From: Sclerodactyla briareus
Taxonomy: Eukaryota > Echinodermata > Holothuroidea > Dendrochirotida > Sclerodactylidae
Length of the DNA stretch: 64,000 nucleotides
Reading direction: 5' to 3'
Assembly: GCA_026419785.1 (NCBI GenBank)
Contig: JAODTK010003198.1
Span: 248,001 to 312,000, forward strand
The position numbers and the translations under genes are program-made. Shown piece after piece: positions 12,045-24,573 of the stretch. A model generated the notes under the pieces. It was given only the letters and a program-made list of their open reading frames with translations, was not told the origin of the DNA and ran no database searches. Each line of letters starts with the position of its first letter. Position 1 is the stretch's first letter.

Positions 12045-15000
12045 AATAAAGCGACTTGAGGAGGGGCGATTCCATAATTGCCTCATAATGTAGGGCAAGC
12101 CTAGCGCAATAGACTGTGGAAAAGAAGCAAGATCCAGCTTGTTGATTCTACAACAAAATTAAATACTGATGGAAAACTTACCTCAATAACGCGTTGACTA
12201 GAAAGACCAGCGTATATGACCCTGAATAGATGAGTAATATTCCACGGGACCATCCTCGAGAAAAACAAATCCTACATAGAATCCTGCCGAGAGATAGCTG
12301 CTTACGTAGAACCCTGTGTCGTTGTATGTATATTCCTATTTGGCAGGGACTCTATGTTTGAGTTGAATCTGAAGAGTAAACAGAATCAGCAGTGATCGCA
12401 AACACGCAAACTCACTCACAAATCTTCAGCAGAGGTCTCCCCGGCGTGTCGATCGCAAACTGTGACTATGTCTATTAGGTGACACGACAGAACATTACGC
12501 AACAAGATTAGAGAACTATTAACAATGACGAAAACATAATTGACATCATTTCACGGTGCCATATATTGTATAGTTTGCTTCAAGTCGTTTTGAACATGTC
12601 GATTACGTTGATGCATGCATTGGACGAATTGCGTTCTTGACCAATCAGTTGAAAATTGAAATTCTTCCCGTTGCAAGTACTATCGGAAGGAATTCCGGTC
12701 CGTTTCAGATTATATATTCCTCTCGTTATCGGTAATGAATCCCCCGATATATTCCTTGGAGGCTTGGTAGTTTACCTTTTTTTATATGTATAACTGTACA
12801 GACCTGTCGGAAAAAACAACATCCGATTCCACGTTTATCAACTGATCAATATATGCAGCTAACTCTTCTAAACTCTACTGTAGACTACTGAGTGCTTATA
12901 CTCTGCATGAAGTTCTCAAACTGTTCCTCGGGTTGCAAAAAACGTGAAAAAAAAACCTCCAGGAAAAATGCTTCGATTTTTTTGCCCTCAAATGAATTTC
13001 GTCTATTACCTCACAGCTGGATGCAAGTATAATCTTTCGACCTCGGGGTCTCAAGTGATATTTGTATCAGTGACGCAGTGTCCATTTAATTAGCAACGTT
13101 CCTATTGGGCTGCGGCTGACTTGCTTCGCGGAACTTATGAAATCTACTGCGGGTATGTCAACGGGGGAGGGAAAGAACCTACTTCTCCATTTGCACGGGA
13201 GAGAGAGAGAGAGTGGGGGGGGGGGGGGCGCATAGTTATTAAGGGAGGATGTCGCCGCATGTCACCAGTTTTGAAGTGTTTAAAAGTGGTAGAGGGACTT
13301 GGACCAACAGTGGTATCGGATTCATCAGCCTTGTCACTCGATCACAGAATAGCTCATGCGCAACAAACAAATCTGTTGCTCGTAGGGAAGGGACGTAGTA
13401 GCCACTTCCGATTTTTTTTTTTTTTTTGGGGGGGGAGTGGAAATTCGTACAATTACTTTTAACTTTTGCGTTTGCTCTGCCCGATTTCACTCATTCTTCG
13501 ACTGAATTGGTGTCGTTATCTGTCCGAATTCCTTTTGAAAACTAGTGATTTCTGTCAGTCGAGGAATAAGGCTGGGATTCCATAGTTGCCATATGCGGGT
13601 CCGGTAAGCGTGTGAGAAATCGCCAATTAATGTGGATGAGCCGGGTCAGTATCTGGATATGCATATTTATTTCGCAGAGATAATAATATTCCACAGAGGA
13701 AAAAATGAATGCAAAAAATGAAGGCAAACCAACACTGAATAGGCGAAATACGCACATGAACCAATGCGTATACGGATGCGTAGCAACGCGAATGGGAATT
13801 CGATCAGGCTATGGGATATTTTCCTTAATTAAAAAGCCAAGCAACAATAATATGCATGGGCTGCTGCATTTCTATGGTCTGTCAACATAAAATTTCCCAG
13901 TGGTTTCCTACCGGAAAACAAAACGTCGTTGTTTGTACTTATGTGATTTTCACATCAAGCCCCGATACGCATATGCATCTAGGAATCCCAGCCTTATAGG
14001 GAAGTGTCTGGATAAGCTGCAGATGGTTTGTATAGATAAGATGAGCGACGAGCACTGATGAGACGTAGTCACGTTGTGTTCGTATACGGCCTTTTTGTCA
14101 CATCACCGCACAATGATTCCATAAGGAATAGCCTACCTGCCTCATAAAGAGCAACGAAGTCAGCGTCCATATACTTGGGTTGCTATATAATGATGACCTT
14201 TTTTTTCATCAACAGTTTCCTCCTTCTAAATATTGTGATGTTAACACGGATCCGCATCCGTACCTATTGGAGCGTAGCCGTAAGTGGAGGACTTTAAACT
14301 GAACAATGCACCCGGGATCTTTAAACCACACAACACCCTAAAAAAACATTTGCATGTACGTTTGTATATGTGAATGTATAGAGGAAATGCGACAGCCACC
14401 ACCGGGCGATTGAAGGATATGAAGTGCCTCGTAGTCCTACACTTATCTTTTTTAGTGAAAAAAAAAAAACGATCCCACCCCATGAGGCTTCCGAGCTTGA
14501 TCGGAAACGACAACTTTCAACGTGGGAGGTGAAAGGAAAAGTTCTAAGTGGTCTAGATAAAAGCGAATTATGTTTCCCAGCAAGCGATCGCTTGTCAACA
14601 TATTCTAGACAACATGGCTGCCGATCGCCAACGGTATTTTCTGTCAGGAAGGATCAACAATATCCTGACAGGCCAAGTTACAGTACACTGTCCGACTGAT
14701 TTCAGTTATTTTGGTACTTGATTATTTCAGGTTCAGGTACTTTAGGATATCTCGGCTCAGACACCATTTTTATTAGCCGTGTTATGAAAGACTACTCGCC
14801 ACGGTGGCATACATTTTTTCAATTAACGTAGACCTGTGTGAATCGCTGATGACTACATTCAGTTGCGTACCCCCATGCCCCAAGTCCGATGAACTTGAAA
14901 ATGTTTTTTGCCAAGTTTTGAGCCATTTTATTGTGATTTTCAGGTTCAAAGAGTTGCACATTTTGCATCTAGGCACCTTTGGAAGTGCATTTTAACCGTA

Positions 15001-15059
15001 CGACATTTTTTTTGGGGGCGTCCGCGCCGAGCCTATCATGTTACCAAATCAGAGAATCG
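12045..15059. other. No recognisable gene
   Basis: Contains a GA/G run near 13199-13228, a second T-G junction (13412-13435) and a perfect 9-bp inverted repeat, CTGTCAGGA at 14641-14649 and TCCTGACAG at 14663-14671, which could form a small hairpin. Frames are short and unsupported. Confidence 0.5.
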
Positions 15060-16990
15060 TTATCGGTTACAGTCCCGGTCAGCCATCAACCAGGTGGTAC
15101 CGACTGTCCTCATGGGCAACAAAGTATGGGCCTACGTATAGCCTACGTAGGACCACGGACCAGTGTCCTTACAGGCCTACTTATAGGGATCATAAACAAT
15201 ATCCTTATGGCCAATACGATAGGAGCACAGACCTATAGTGTCCTTCTAGCCTACGTAAGGAGCAACAGACATGTACTTTTAGCCCCTACGTAGGAGCCCG
15301 ACCAGTGTCCTTATAGCCTACGTATGTGGTACAGACCATTGTCGCAAATAGGCCTAGCTAATGAGCCAGACAATGTCCATATAGGCCTACGTAGGGAACA
15401 CAGACCATGTACTTATAGCCTACGTAGGGGGCAGTGACCAGTGTCTTAATAAGCCTACGTAGGGTGTACAGACCAGTGTCTTGTGGGCTACGTAAGGATT
15501 CACATACCAGTGTAACTTATCAGCTACGTAGGGAGCCAGACCAATGTCCTATAGGCCTACGTAGGGGTACAGACCAGTGTCCAAATAGGCTCACGTAGGA
15601 AGCACAGACAGTTTCCTATGGCCCTACGTAGGGAGCACGACCATTGGGTACTTATATGCCTACGTAGGGGGCACTGACCATTGTCCTTCATAGGCCTACT
15701 AGGTGTACCCTACCAGTGTCCTCATGGACTTTGTATGGGGTACGACCATTGTCCTTCATAGGGCCTACGTAGGGGTACCAGACAGTGTCCTAATAGGCCA
15801 CGTATGGTACAAGACCAGTGCCCTAATAGGCCAACGTAGGGAGCACAGACCAGTGTCCTATAGGCTCACGTAGGGGTCAGACCAGTGTACTATATGCCTA
15901 CGTAGAGCGCAACCATGTCTCTTAATAGGCCTCGTACGGAGCACAGACCAGACGTTAGGCCTACGTACGGGGGTACAGACCATTGTCCATATAGGTCGAC
16001 GCAGGGAGCAAAAGACCGTGTCCCTGATGGTATAACGTATGTGTCAATACCAGGTCCTAATAGGCCATGTAGGGGGTACAGATCAGTGTCCTAATAGGCC
16101 TACGTAGGTGGTACAGACCATTGTCCAAATATCCTACGAAGGATCACAGACTGCCGTAATAGCCAGTAGGTGCACAGACCAGTGTACTTATATGCCTAGC
16201 GTAGGGGCACTGACCAGTGTCTTGATAGGCCTAACGTCGGTGTGTACAGACGCCTGTCCTCATGGCCGATGTAGGGGGTACAGACCATGTCCTTATAGGC
16301 TACGTAGGGGGTACAGACCATGTCCTCACAGCCAACGAGGGAGCACAGACCAGTGTTCCGATAGACCTACGTAGGGGGGGTACAGATCAGTGTCCTAATA
16401 GGCCTACGTAGGTGGTACAGATCTAGTGTCCAACTAGGCCTCGTAAGGAGCACAGACAAGTGTCCTAATAGGCCTACGTAGGGGCACAACCATGTACTTT
16501 ATGCCTACTAGGGGGTACAGATCAGTGTCCTAATAGGCCCACATAGGGGGTACAGACCATTGTCCTAATTAGTATAGGCCAACGTATGGGTACAGAGCCA
16601 GGTTCCTTAACGGCTCGTACGGAGCACAGACCAGTATACTTAAGGCCCGTAGGGGTACGACCGTTTTCCTAAGGCATACGCAGGGAAGCACAGACCAGTG
16701 TCCTAATAGGTCTACGTAGGGAGCAAAGATACAGTGTCCTAATAGGCCAATACGTTGGGGGTACCGACCAGTATACTTATAGGCCTACGTAGTGGGTACA
16801 GACCAGTGGGTCAATATAGCCTACTCAGGGAGCCTAGACCAGTGTTACTTATATGCGCTACGTAGGGGGTACGACGCAGTGTCCAACAGGCCTACGTAGC
16901 GAGCACAAACCAGTGTCCATGTAGGCCTGGACGAAGGAGCACAGACCATGTCCATATAGGCCTACGTAAGGAGCACAGACCAGTGACCTA
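15060..16990 (+). repeat. Satellite array, about 35-bp unit, palindromic core
   Basis: About 50 imperfect units with a consensus near TAGGCCTACGTAGGG, then AGCACAGACC or GTACAGACC, then AGTGTCCTAA. Successive TACGTA cores at 15421, 15456, 15489 and 15525 are 33-36 bases apart. The core CCTACGTAGG is its own reverse complement, and TAGGCCTA is another overlapping palindrome. Units differ by many one-base insertions and deletions, from divergence or from poor base accuracy in the array. Short frames across it repeat a peptide period and are not genes. The direct, gap-free tandem layout without unique spacers rules out a CRISPR array. Confidence 0.95.
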
Positions 16991-18246
16991 CAGCTGGTCG
17001 CCGTTACTTGAAAATTATAAACTGAGCCTAGTACCCAACCGAAACGATAAAACAAATGCCTGCGTGTCATTGACCATCATGACTTGGTTTGATTATCTTA
17101 CATTCAATGGCACAGGATGTTATTCTCGAACACCCGTAGCCGTACCGCCCCCTCAATAACTCCCCGCCTGTTCCCCCCTTCCCGTTTCTCCCGATCCCCT
17201 GCATGCACCGTCATTATTCCGCGCCTGATTCGCCAACGCCGAATCCACAAACTCTCACGCTAGCACAGCCGATATCAATAATTTGTTACTTCGTCATCGT
17301 AACTGGTTAACCGTCGACGCATAGGCGATCGTCAACCGTGGAAGAAGGTAAAGTTGATCAAAAATGCCGCGAAATCCTCAATCGGAACGCAGATGGACGA
17401 GACGATATAGATCAATCGTTCTGGCGAGCGCGCCGTCCAATAAGCAGTTTTATGTAGCAATATTCCGAGGGCGGGGGTCGGGTGCTTTTGGTTGGCGGTA
17501 TTATGAGGGCGGTAATCCCCTGGTTGACAAGTATTCATCCATCGTGATATCGACGTTAACTTTAAAACGAAAATCGATTATCCCACCAATGATCCTGGTC
17601 TTTCTGGTCTTGCCGGCAAAGGCTGTAACAGATGTTCCTGCCTGATTTTAGGTCATTTCTTACTAGAAATAAACTTGCAACCTCTTCATTTAATTATTTT
17701 ATTTTTATTAATCACCAATGTTTACGTGATGACTAAGTTGTAGTCGAAAGGACGAGCTCGTGTGATATTTTGTTTTGTTCAAAATGTCTGACATGATTGA
17801 TCGACCGAGCGCCCTTCAGTTAAGATAACCACTGGATTTTCAATTTTAGGGACCCTGTTTTTTTGTAATTATCTTATTTTATTTTTATAATTACTATGGA
17901 AGGATCGAGTGACTGACTGTAGCCCCACAGCCACTGGATGCATGGTAAAGGGCTGCTCTGTGTGCATACACGTTAATGCACCTCTTAGGTATACAATTCT
18001 TTCGATAATGCCGATTTCGGAAGGGGGGGAGGGGGGGGGTGGAATCTGTTCAGCTTATAGGTCGGTTTGTATGCAGGTCTAGGATAAATAAGGATGATGT
18101 TATTGCAAAGGCGCTAAAGCATAGGCTGTCACTCTAATTAGGTAAGGATTCCATAGATGCAAAGGGTCGTATTGCGTCAAGACACCAGAAATGGCGGATG
18201 TAGTAGTGTAGCCAGCGCGTGGGCGAGGTGGTCGGGGCGCCCACCC
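16991..18246. other. No recognisable gene
   Basis: Contains a 93-residue + frame (17364-17645) and an overlapping minus frame without family motifs. A G run lies near 18026-18040. The last 60 bases (about 18195-18246) are GC-rich and resemble the edge of a dispersed repeat that continues into the purine tract. Confidence 0.45.
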
Positions 18247-19107
18247 GAAAAATGTGAGGAAAATGTTTGGAAACGGGAAAGGGGAAAAAGGAAAAAAGGG
18301 GGAAAAAAAAGAAAGGGGAAGGGAGAAGGAGGAGGAAGGAAAAGAAAAGGGAAGGCGAAAGAGGGGAGGAAAAAAGTGGGAAAATTAAAAAAGGGGGGAA
18401 CAAAGTGGAAAGAAAAAGAGGAAAAAGGAGAAGAAAGCGGTAACTACCTAAAGTGGAGGGGGGGGGGGAGGGAGCACGGAGGGCAATGAAGAAAGGGGCA
18501 AACGGGAAATAGTCATGTCCAAAGGAGAGGAAAAAAAGGGGAAGAGGGAAAGGAAAAAAGCGGGAAATGGAGGAGAGAGCTATAAATTCACCTAAAAATG
18601 GCAAGAGGCGAAAGTGGAAACGACGAGGGGGATGGGAGGGGGTGTCAAAGGTCAAATGAGAGAAAGAGAAAGAATGAAAGAAGAGGTAGGGAGAGGGGGA
18701 GAGATGAAGATAGTCAGGGAAATAGCAAGAGGGAAGAAAAAAAAACACAAAAGAAACAGGGGAGAAGAGAAGAAGAGAGAAAGATGAAAGTGTTATAGGG
18801 AAAAAGTCAAAGGAGGAAAAAAAGAGGGAGAAAGAAAGAGGAAGAAGACAAAGGAAAAAGGAGAAGAGAGGGTAGCCTTACCTGGATATGCGTAGAGGGA
18901 AAAGGGGAAACAGAGATGGGGAAATGCAAAGGAGAGGAAGAAAAGGGAGAGATGGAGGCAAAGAAAAAAACAGAAAGACAGAGAAGGGTATAAAGAGAGG
19001 AATGGAACAAGGAGAACAAAGAAATAAGAAAAAAAGTAGGCAAGGAATCAAAACGGGGAAGAGAAAGAGGGAAAGCATGTAATCGAAAAAAGGGAGAGTG
19101 AAAAGAG
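18247..19107 (+). repeat. Long polypurine tract (0.86 kb)
   Basis: The + strand is almost entirely G and A, with scattered pyrimidines. Frames of 64-204 residues on both strands are by-products: Lys/Arg/Glu/Gly-rich on the + strand, Phe/Ser/Pro/Leu-rich on the minus strand. Mirror-symmetric parts of such tracts can form triplex (H-DNA), which is known for polypurine-polypyrimidine DNA but not shown here. Confidence 0.9.
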
Positions 19108-21924
19108 TCCAAAGGAACGAACTCGAAACACGTTCACTCCACCGCTCCGGGAATCGTATCAATAAAATCAAAATCGGGCTGGGTACACGGTTGACTTTAC
19201 CATATGCATAACGTGTTCTTCTTCCTAACTCGGTGAACAATATGTCGTGTCCGCAGATCGGTATTTATTGGCCTGTTTTGTCAAACATAATTGAAGCTAC
19301 AGGCCGTTTCTGTCGATGAGTGCATACAGCGGCCAAAATAGGGTTTTGTGATTTAAAATTCTGCTGATGCGCGAGTATGCATTATTCAGCTCAGTCATGA
19401 AGACAAATTACCCCTGCATGGCATATTCATAGTTATATACTGTTTACAAGGGTCATGGAAATATCTGTGGTCAATGCAAGGCCTGGGAATTGTCTGCTGT
19501 CATTTCCGACGATCTGCTACGCGCCCGTGACTACGGTTATGGTAGCGTTCGGCTTAGATTGCGGGTTATAGCGCGCTTGATAATTGGTTTGGGGAAAATG
19601 GTATAACTGCGCTCACCGGGCTCCAGGGGCTTGGCTAAGCCACTGAGGATTCATGCGAGTATGAACATGAGGACTTGCTCAAATGAGCGGCAATTGGTTG
19701 CAGAAATATAATAAAATGGAAACGAACATGAAAGAGTGGCAGAGTTGCCGTTATCAGTGTGAAGATGTGCACGCAGTAGGCTCCCGAGTCGACTCCTACC
19801 TAGCTCCGGGTTTTTCATGGCGGCTGCACAAGCAGTGCGTATTGGCGAGGGTCTTGGCTCTGGTGCTGCGCCTCAAGCAGTGGACTGGGTAAATTTTCGG
19901 GGGGTTTCTGGGGTTTTGCAAGAAGTCTCGTCGGTCGGCTGTGAGCAGTTGCTGTTGGACACTTTCCGCTCGTCCAGGTGCGGGAAAGTGGTCAGATCTG
20001 GAGTTCACGGATCGTCCGCGGATGGGGACGTCGTAAAAATGGCGATGCCAGGAGCAGGTTGGGATTGTGTGCACCGCCTCGATATCAATCTGAGCATAGT
20101 CGGAGAAGAGAAGGCGAGTTATCGCCGGTGCTCATCCAAGAGGCAAAATGACCAGGGTTCCCGATGCGCCTTAAATGGCTTCTGAATCCGTAGAAATCAA
20201 ATCAGAAGACAAGAAATACGCGCGTACCAAATCACTCGACAAATCGATTCCACGAATTATCTCTCATATAAAGCAATCAAAAATTAAGGTCTCATCCATG
20301 AGTTGCTCGATATTTAAGGTCTTTATCCCACATACAGGCCTGATCCATTCTAACAAATCATTCTCTCTTTTGCAAAACGGTGAATTTCACATTCATACCG
20401 CAGAAGCGCACACTATACATCCGCATCAATTGAATACTAGCCTTGTACAAGCCCCCATACTGCATTGCGATACTCAAATATAGGGTTGGACCTGACAACT
20501 ATGAGATGCATACATTTGTGTCCAATGGCATTTTTATTTTTACGCCGAAGAAGGAACATCTACTCGCTATATTATAAATATAGAAATTATATCGAGCATG
20601 CATTCCAATTAATAGAATCCACAACCCGGGCTATAATGTTGTTGTTGCAACTACTCATCTGGATTGGTAGATTATCAGCTCTTCAATGCGTTATTTTGCA
20701 ATACCGGAGGTTGTCAGAGAGTAACCCAACCCAATCAAATAATTACTTGCTTGTTGCGTGATATTATGAAACTACTAACTTAAAATTGCCCTGCCGCTCA
20801 TTGGGTGTTAGTGGATAATTAGAAATATGTAATCTCCAGCGTTATTTCTATTCTACAATAATGGGTTGTTAGGATAGGGAAGGAGCGCACTTGTTCGACC
20901 TTCAAGTGTCATAAACAGTCTCGAACCTAACAGCTAATTAACGAACGAGGCTTGCCTATTCAGGTATTTAGTTGAATTTTACAGTTTGACTGTTTTATTC
21001 CCGCTCTAAAACGTCTCATAATAGCAATTTATCCCTCAATTATAACAATTAATACAAATAGTACTTTTCACTCGTAGGCTAACATTTTGGATAAAGCTAG
21101 GAGGAAGCCTGCTTTCCATAGGACAATGATGTGGTACTAGTAGCGTCCATTCAGCCTTTCAATATTCGAGAAAATACCATCAATGATATTGAAAATGAAT
21201 GGCATCGTTTGATACCTTATCAACAGCGAAGGACCTCCGTCACCATTACAGCACTCAAATCATTCTATTTTGGAGAAATGGTGATTAGTTTCGCGAATTT
21301 TCAAAAAAGCCGGCCGGCCTTAATATATGTTCAGTCACACGGACATCCCACGAAATATGAATTGTTAACTAAACTATGTTTCAACAGATAGTTTCAATTG
21401 GGTTTTTACATCAGTCAATACATAGTTACTACAGTATGGGTAGCTTGTGGCTGGACTGGAAGGCCACTGACAGGAGGCAGTTAAGGACAGCATGTCGGCT
21501 TCAAACTCCGGCATATAACCAGGCGTATAAGACGATGCCGCGCCTGGGAAGTCAATGTAATTTCCAGATGGCAGCAGATGCTTCCAATTTTACATTAGAT
21601 GAGAAGAGCGTATATTGCCAACCCCGATTCTCAAATATAGAGTCTCTATAACCCCCTCGCTCTTTGTTATTTTTAAACGGGGCAACCAATATCCTGAACC
21701 AAATCAAGAGCGTTTGATGCTTGTATTATCTTACACCCACGTAGCTATGAGTAAAGTAATCTCTAATCAGTATTTCCTCATGAGGTATCCAGTATAGGTG
21801 GAGTGGGGGATCAGAGTTACGTTTCGGCAGAACAAATATCATCTCAATGGTTCCCGAAGGAACGGATGAGTATCGTTTCAGTGACAATTTCGACCCATAT
21901 GTACGGTCGCTGGTTTTGTCTATG
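19108..21924. other. No recognisable gene
   Basis: Contains frames of up to 122 residues (19817-20185 +) with no motif I recognise and no convincing splice sites. The composition changes gradually from balanced to AT-rich. Confidence 0.45.
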
Positions 21925-22620
21925 GCACAGTTGCTATGGTAAACAATTGTTGATTGTTGATAACTAATTCACTGGGAGCGCTTCCTAATGTGGGTAGGCC
22001 TACACATGCGGTTGGGTACAGTAATGAGGTTGCATCGAAAAGTTTTCCGTCAGTGTGTTGTGGTATTTGCGTGTTTCTCGGTTTTTTTTTCAAAGTTTCT
22101 CGCAAGATCCTCCAATCGGAGTGATTGGGCGGAAATCGTAAAATTTTAAAACGTCTGAATAGTAACAAAACCAACAATTTTCACACAAATCATTATTTTT
22201 AAATATATTGGATATTGGAATGACGAATGGTTTCAAATGTTAGGACATTATTTCTATAATTGTCACTAGTGTTTTTCTGCAAAACGAATGAAAAGTTTGT
22301 GGAATTTTTTCATGACAAAAATTCGTTACAAGGGAAAAAATACGAATAACAATTTTTCATGCAATAGGCCGAAAAGACCAAATTAATTTGTTTTTTTGGG
22401 GGGGGGGGAGGACTTTTAGCACCGCTTTCTCGATTTTTTTAATTGTTAAAAACAGTTAGTATATTGGATATGGAGGACCTGACTAGTTCAAATTTAGGAC
22501 ATATTTTAGTTTAAGGTACACATTTGCAACGACTGAGAAGTTTCACATTCTCAGGAGATATGAATACTGAGATCCTGCAGCTTCAGGGATTGCCCTCTTG
22601 TTTCTCATTGATTGTCAAAG
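21925..22620. repeat. Dispersed non-coding repeat, copy 2
   Basis: Collinear partial match to 1-850. It shares CAGTAATGAGGT, TGTGTTGTG with TTTGCGTGT, GAATAGT and the GAGATC-TGCA/GGGATT-CCCTCT block. This copy also carries two internal ATATTGGATAT-containing segments near 22205 and 22460 and a T7-G11 junction at 22391-22408. There is no coding potential. Confidence 0.5.
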
Positions 22621-24493
22621 GTTAAACTAGGTCAAGGGGGGAACATCTTATCGAATTTTGTACGGTCGTTTCAAACGCGCACATGATCTCGTAATAATTA
22701 GTCAAAAAATAAACCTTTGAAGAATAAAATACAATGAACAGTTAAACGAAACAGGAAGACGTATGAAAAAACTGATGTAAAAGTTCAGCAAAGCCGTAAC
22801 TATCAGAGTTCCAATAAAAAAGTGAACATTCAGGCAAAGAAAAATTGAACTACAAAAAAGAATGAAGTGTGAAAAAACAGAAGGACAATCAGACACTACA
22901 AATAATAAAAACAAAAAATTTGGTGATTTTTTTTTTTCAAAAGATCCTAGAAATTGACATTTCTACATGCAATGGGCCAGTTCGTTCCCATTATTAATGA
23001 GTAATATTCCTCAACAGCTGACGAATCATCTTGCGGATAATATTCAGTGAAATGGGCAATAAATAGATCGTTGCAGGGTACCACAAACTGAATTGATGAG
23101 AAAGTGCCTTTAGATCTTTCTATCGACTCGGGAACGAAAATAGGACCAGTCAATATTTGTAGTTTCAGTTGTGGAGCACTGGATTCTTTCTCTATGCTGA
23201 TAGCGGCAACGTATATGGCGATATTCTCGAAGCAGTCAGCGTCGAGGAGAGAATTTAGTATGAATTGATACATCGATGAGCAATGCAAAAAAAACTGAAC
23301 TGCTCTGAAGTTCTGTCATGAGAATCCCCCGTTTCAACGCGTCACAAAGAATCAGAAACTGGTAGAGAGTAAGTGTGGCCAACTGTAGGATACATTTGCC
23401 ATACGATGGGGACTATGGGCGACATGTCACGGTTAGAGCAATCTGGTGGCCATAGAGCATTTGAAATAGATAGATGTAAACAGATAACAAGATGTGTAAA
23501 TTCAGGCCTACAGTCACGTAAATGAATACTTATGGTAGATAATTTGGCCATATCTCATCGCGAACTGATTAGAGATAGTCGACGATGAATTTTATCATGC
23601 CAGCGCCAGATATGGAAGATCCATCATGGTTTTTACCAAACAAGCTAAGAAGCAGTGGAAGTGCTTTGACTTTCGCTCCTACCGTTCCATATTAATCGGC
23701 ATTTTCTTAGAGCCTAACCCAAGGCAGGTAAGGTGAATTTATGTGTTTCCGAATGTGAGTGGAACCTGGGCTTGTTAAGAAATGACAGTCATCATGAATT
23801 GAATACTGATGATGATGATGATTTGTTAATGATTTGATGTTGTTAGTGATGATTATAGAGTTAGGATCGCGAAAAAAACGATGGTTCATGACACCCAACA
23901 CCGTGGATGAGGTATGTAGGATCGGTGCGTTATGAGGATAGCGACTTGGTTGATGATGGCGAATAAAGAAACGATGGATCATTACACGAACACGAAGGTG
24001 AGTGATTATACGACAGATCACTGTGAGACAATTAGGCTTCTTTGACATCGGAACGGCATCTCGCAAATCACGTGAGTAGAACCTGCGCCTACATTGTCAG
24101 TCAGTTACGTTCTGGGATTATCGGATGAGCGGCCGGTTCCGAAGTCAGAAAGTCTTTATTGCATCCAAACAAACCGAGGCAATTAATGCTCACCAATATG
24201 ATACCATTTATAAGAAAAACACAAACATTCTGAAAAAACAGACAGATAAGCTTGGGGAATTCGAACAAGCCAAATACGAAAGGAACAATCAGATTGCATC
24301 GTAACCAGCCGTTGGTAATTACTGACGAAACGTGTAAAAGGCCACTGTGAAGTTTGATACAACGAGGAAATTAAGAGGAATATTGCTCTTTCCAATAAAC
24401 GTTTAGGGGTAGTTTTTGTCACTATTATAAGGGTCATTATCTGGAACTATCAAATTGGGACTAGATATCATATTCTTAAATCTTATCTTATCT
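22621..24493. other. No identified gene; one 113-residue minus frame
   Basis: The frame at 23288-22947 (minus) has a protein-like amino-acid mix, with acidic residues and no low complexity, but I recognise no domain. It follows a 69-residue minus frame (23551-23342) with no visible splice link. Either could be an exon or a piece of a decayed mobile element. A short (GAT)n run lies near 23809-23823. Confidence 0.3.
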
Positions 24494-24573
24494 ATTATAT
24501 TATTATTATTATTATTATATTATATTATTATGATTATTATTATTATGATTATTATTAGTATTATTATATTATT
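24494..24573 (+). repeat. (ATT)n microsatellite
   Basis: About 80 bases of ATT units with interruptions such as ATATT and ATGATT. Confidence 0.95.

Noticed and set aside
15038..17070. Frames across the 35-bp array; possible CRISPR array
   Set aside because: The units are contiguous and imperfect with no unique spacers, and the peptides simply follow the repeat.
18134..19240. Several open frames of 64-204 residues on both strands
   Set aside because: They are by-products of the polypurine tract, with single-class amino-acid composition and no motifs.
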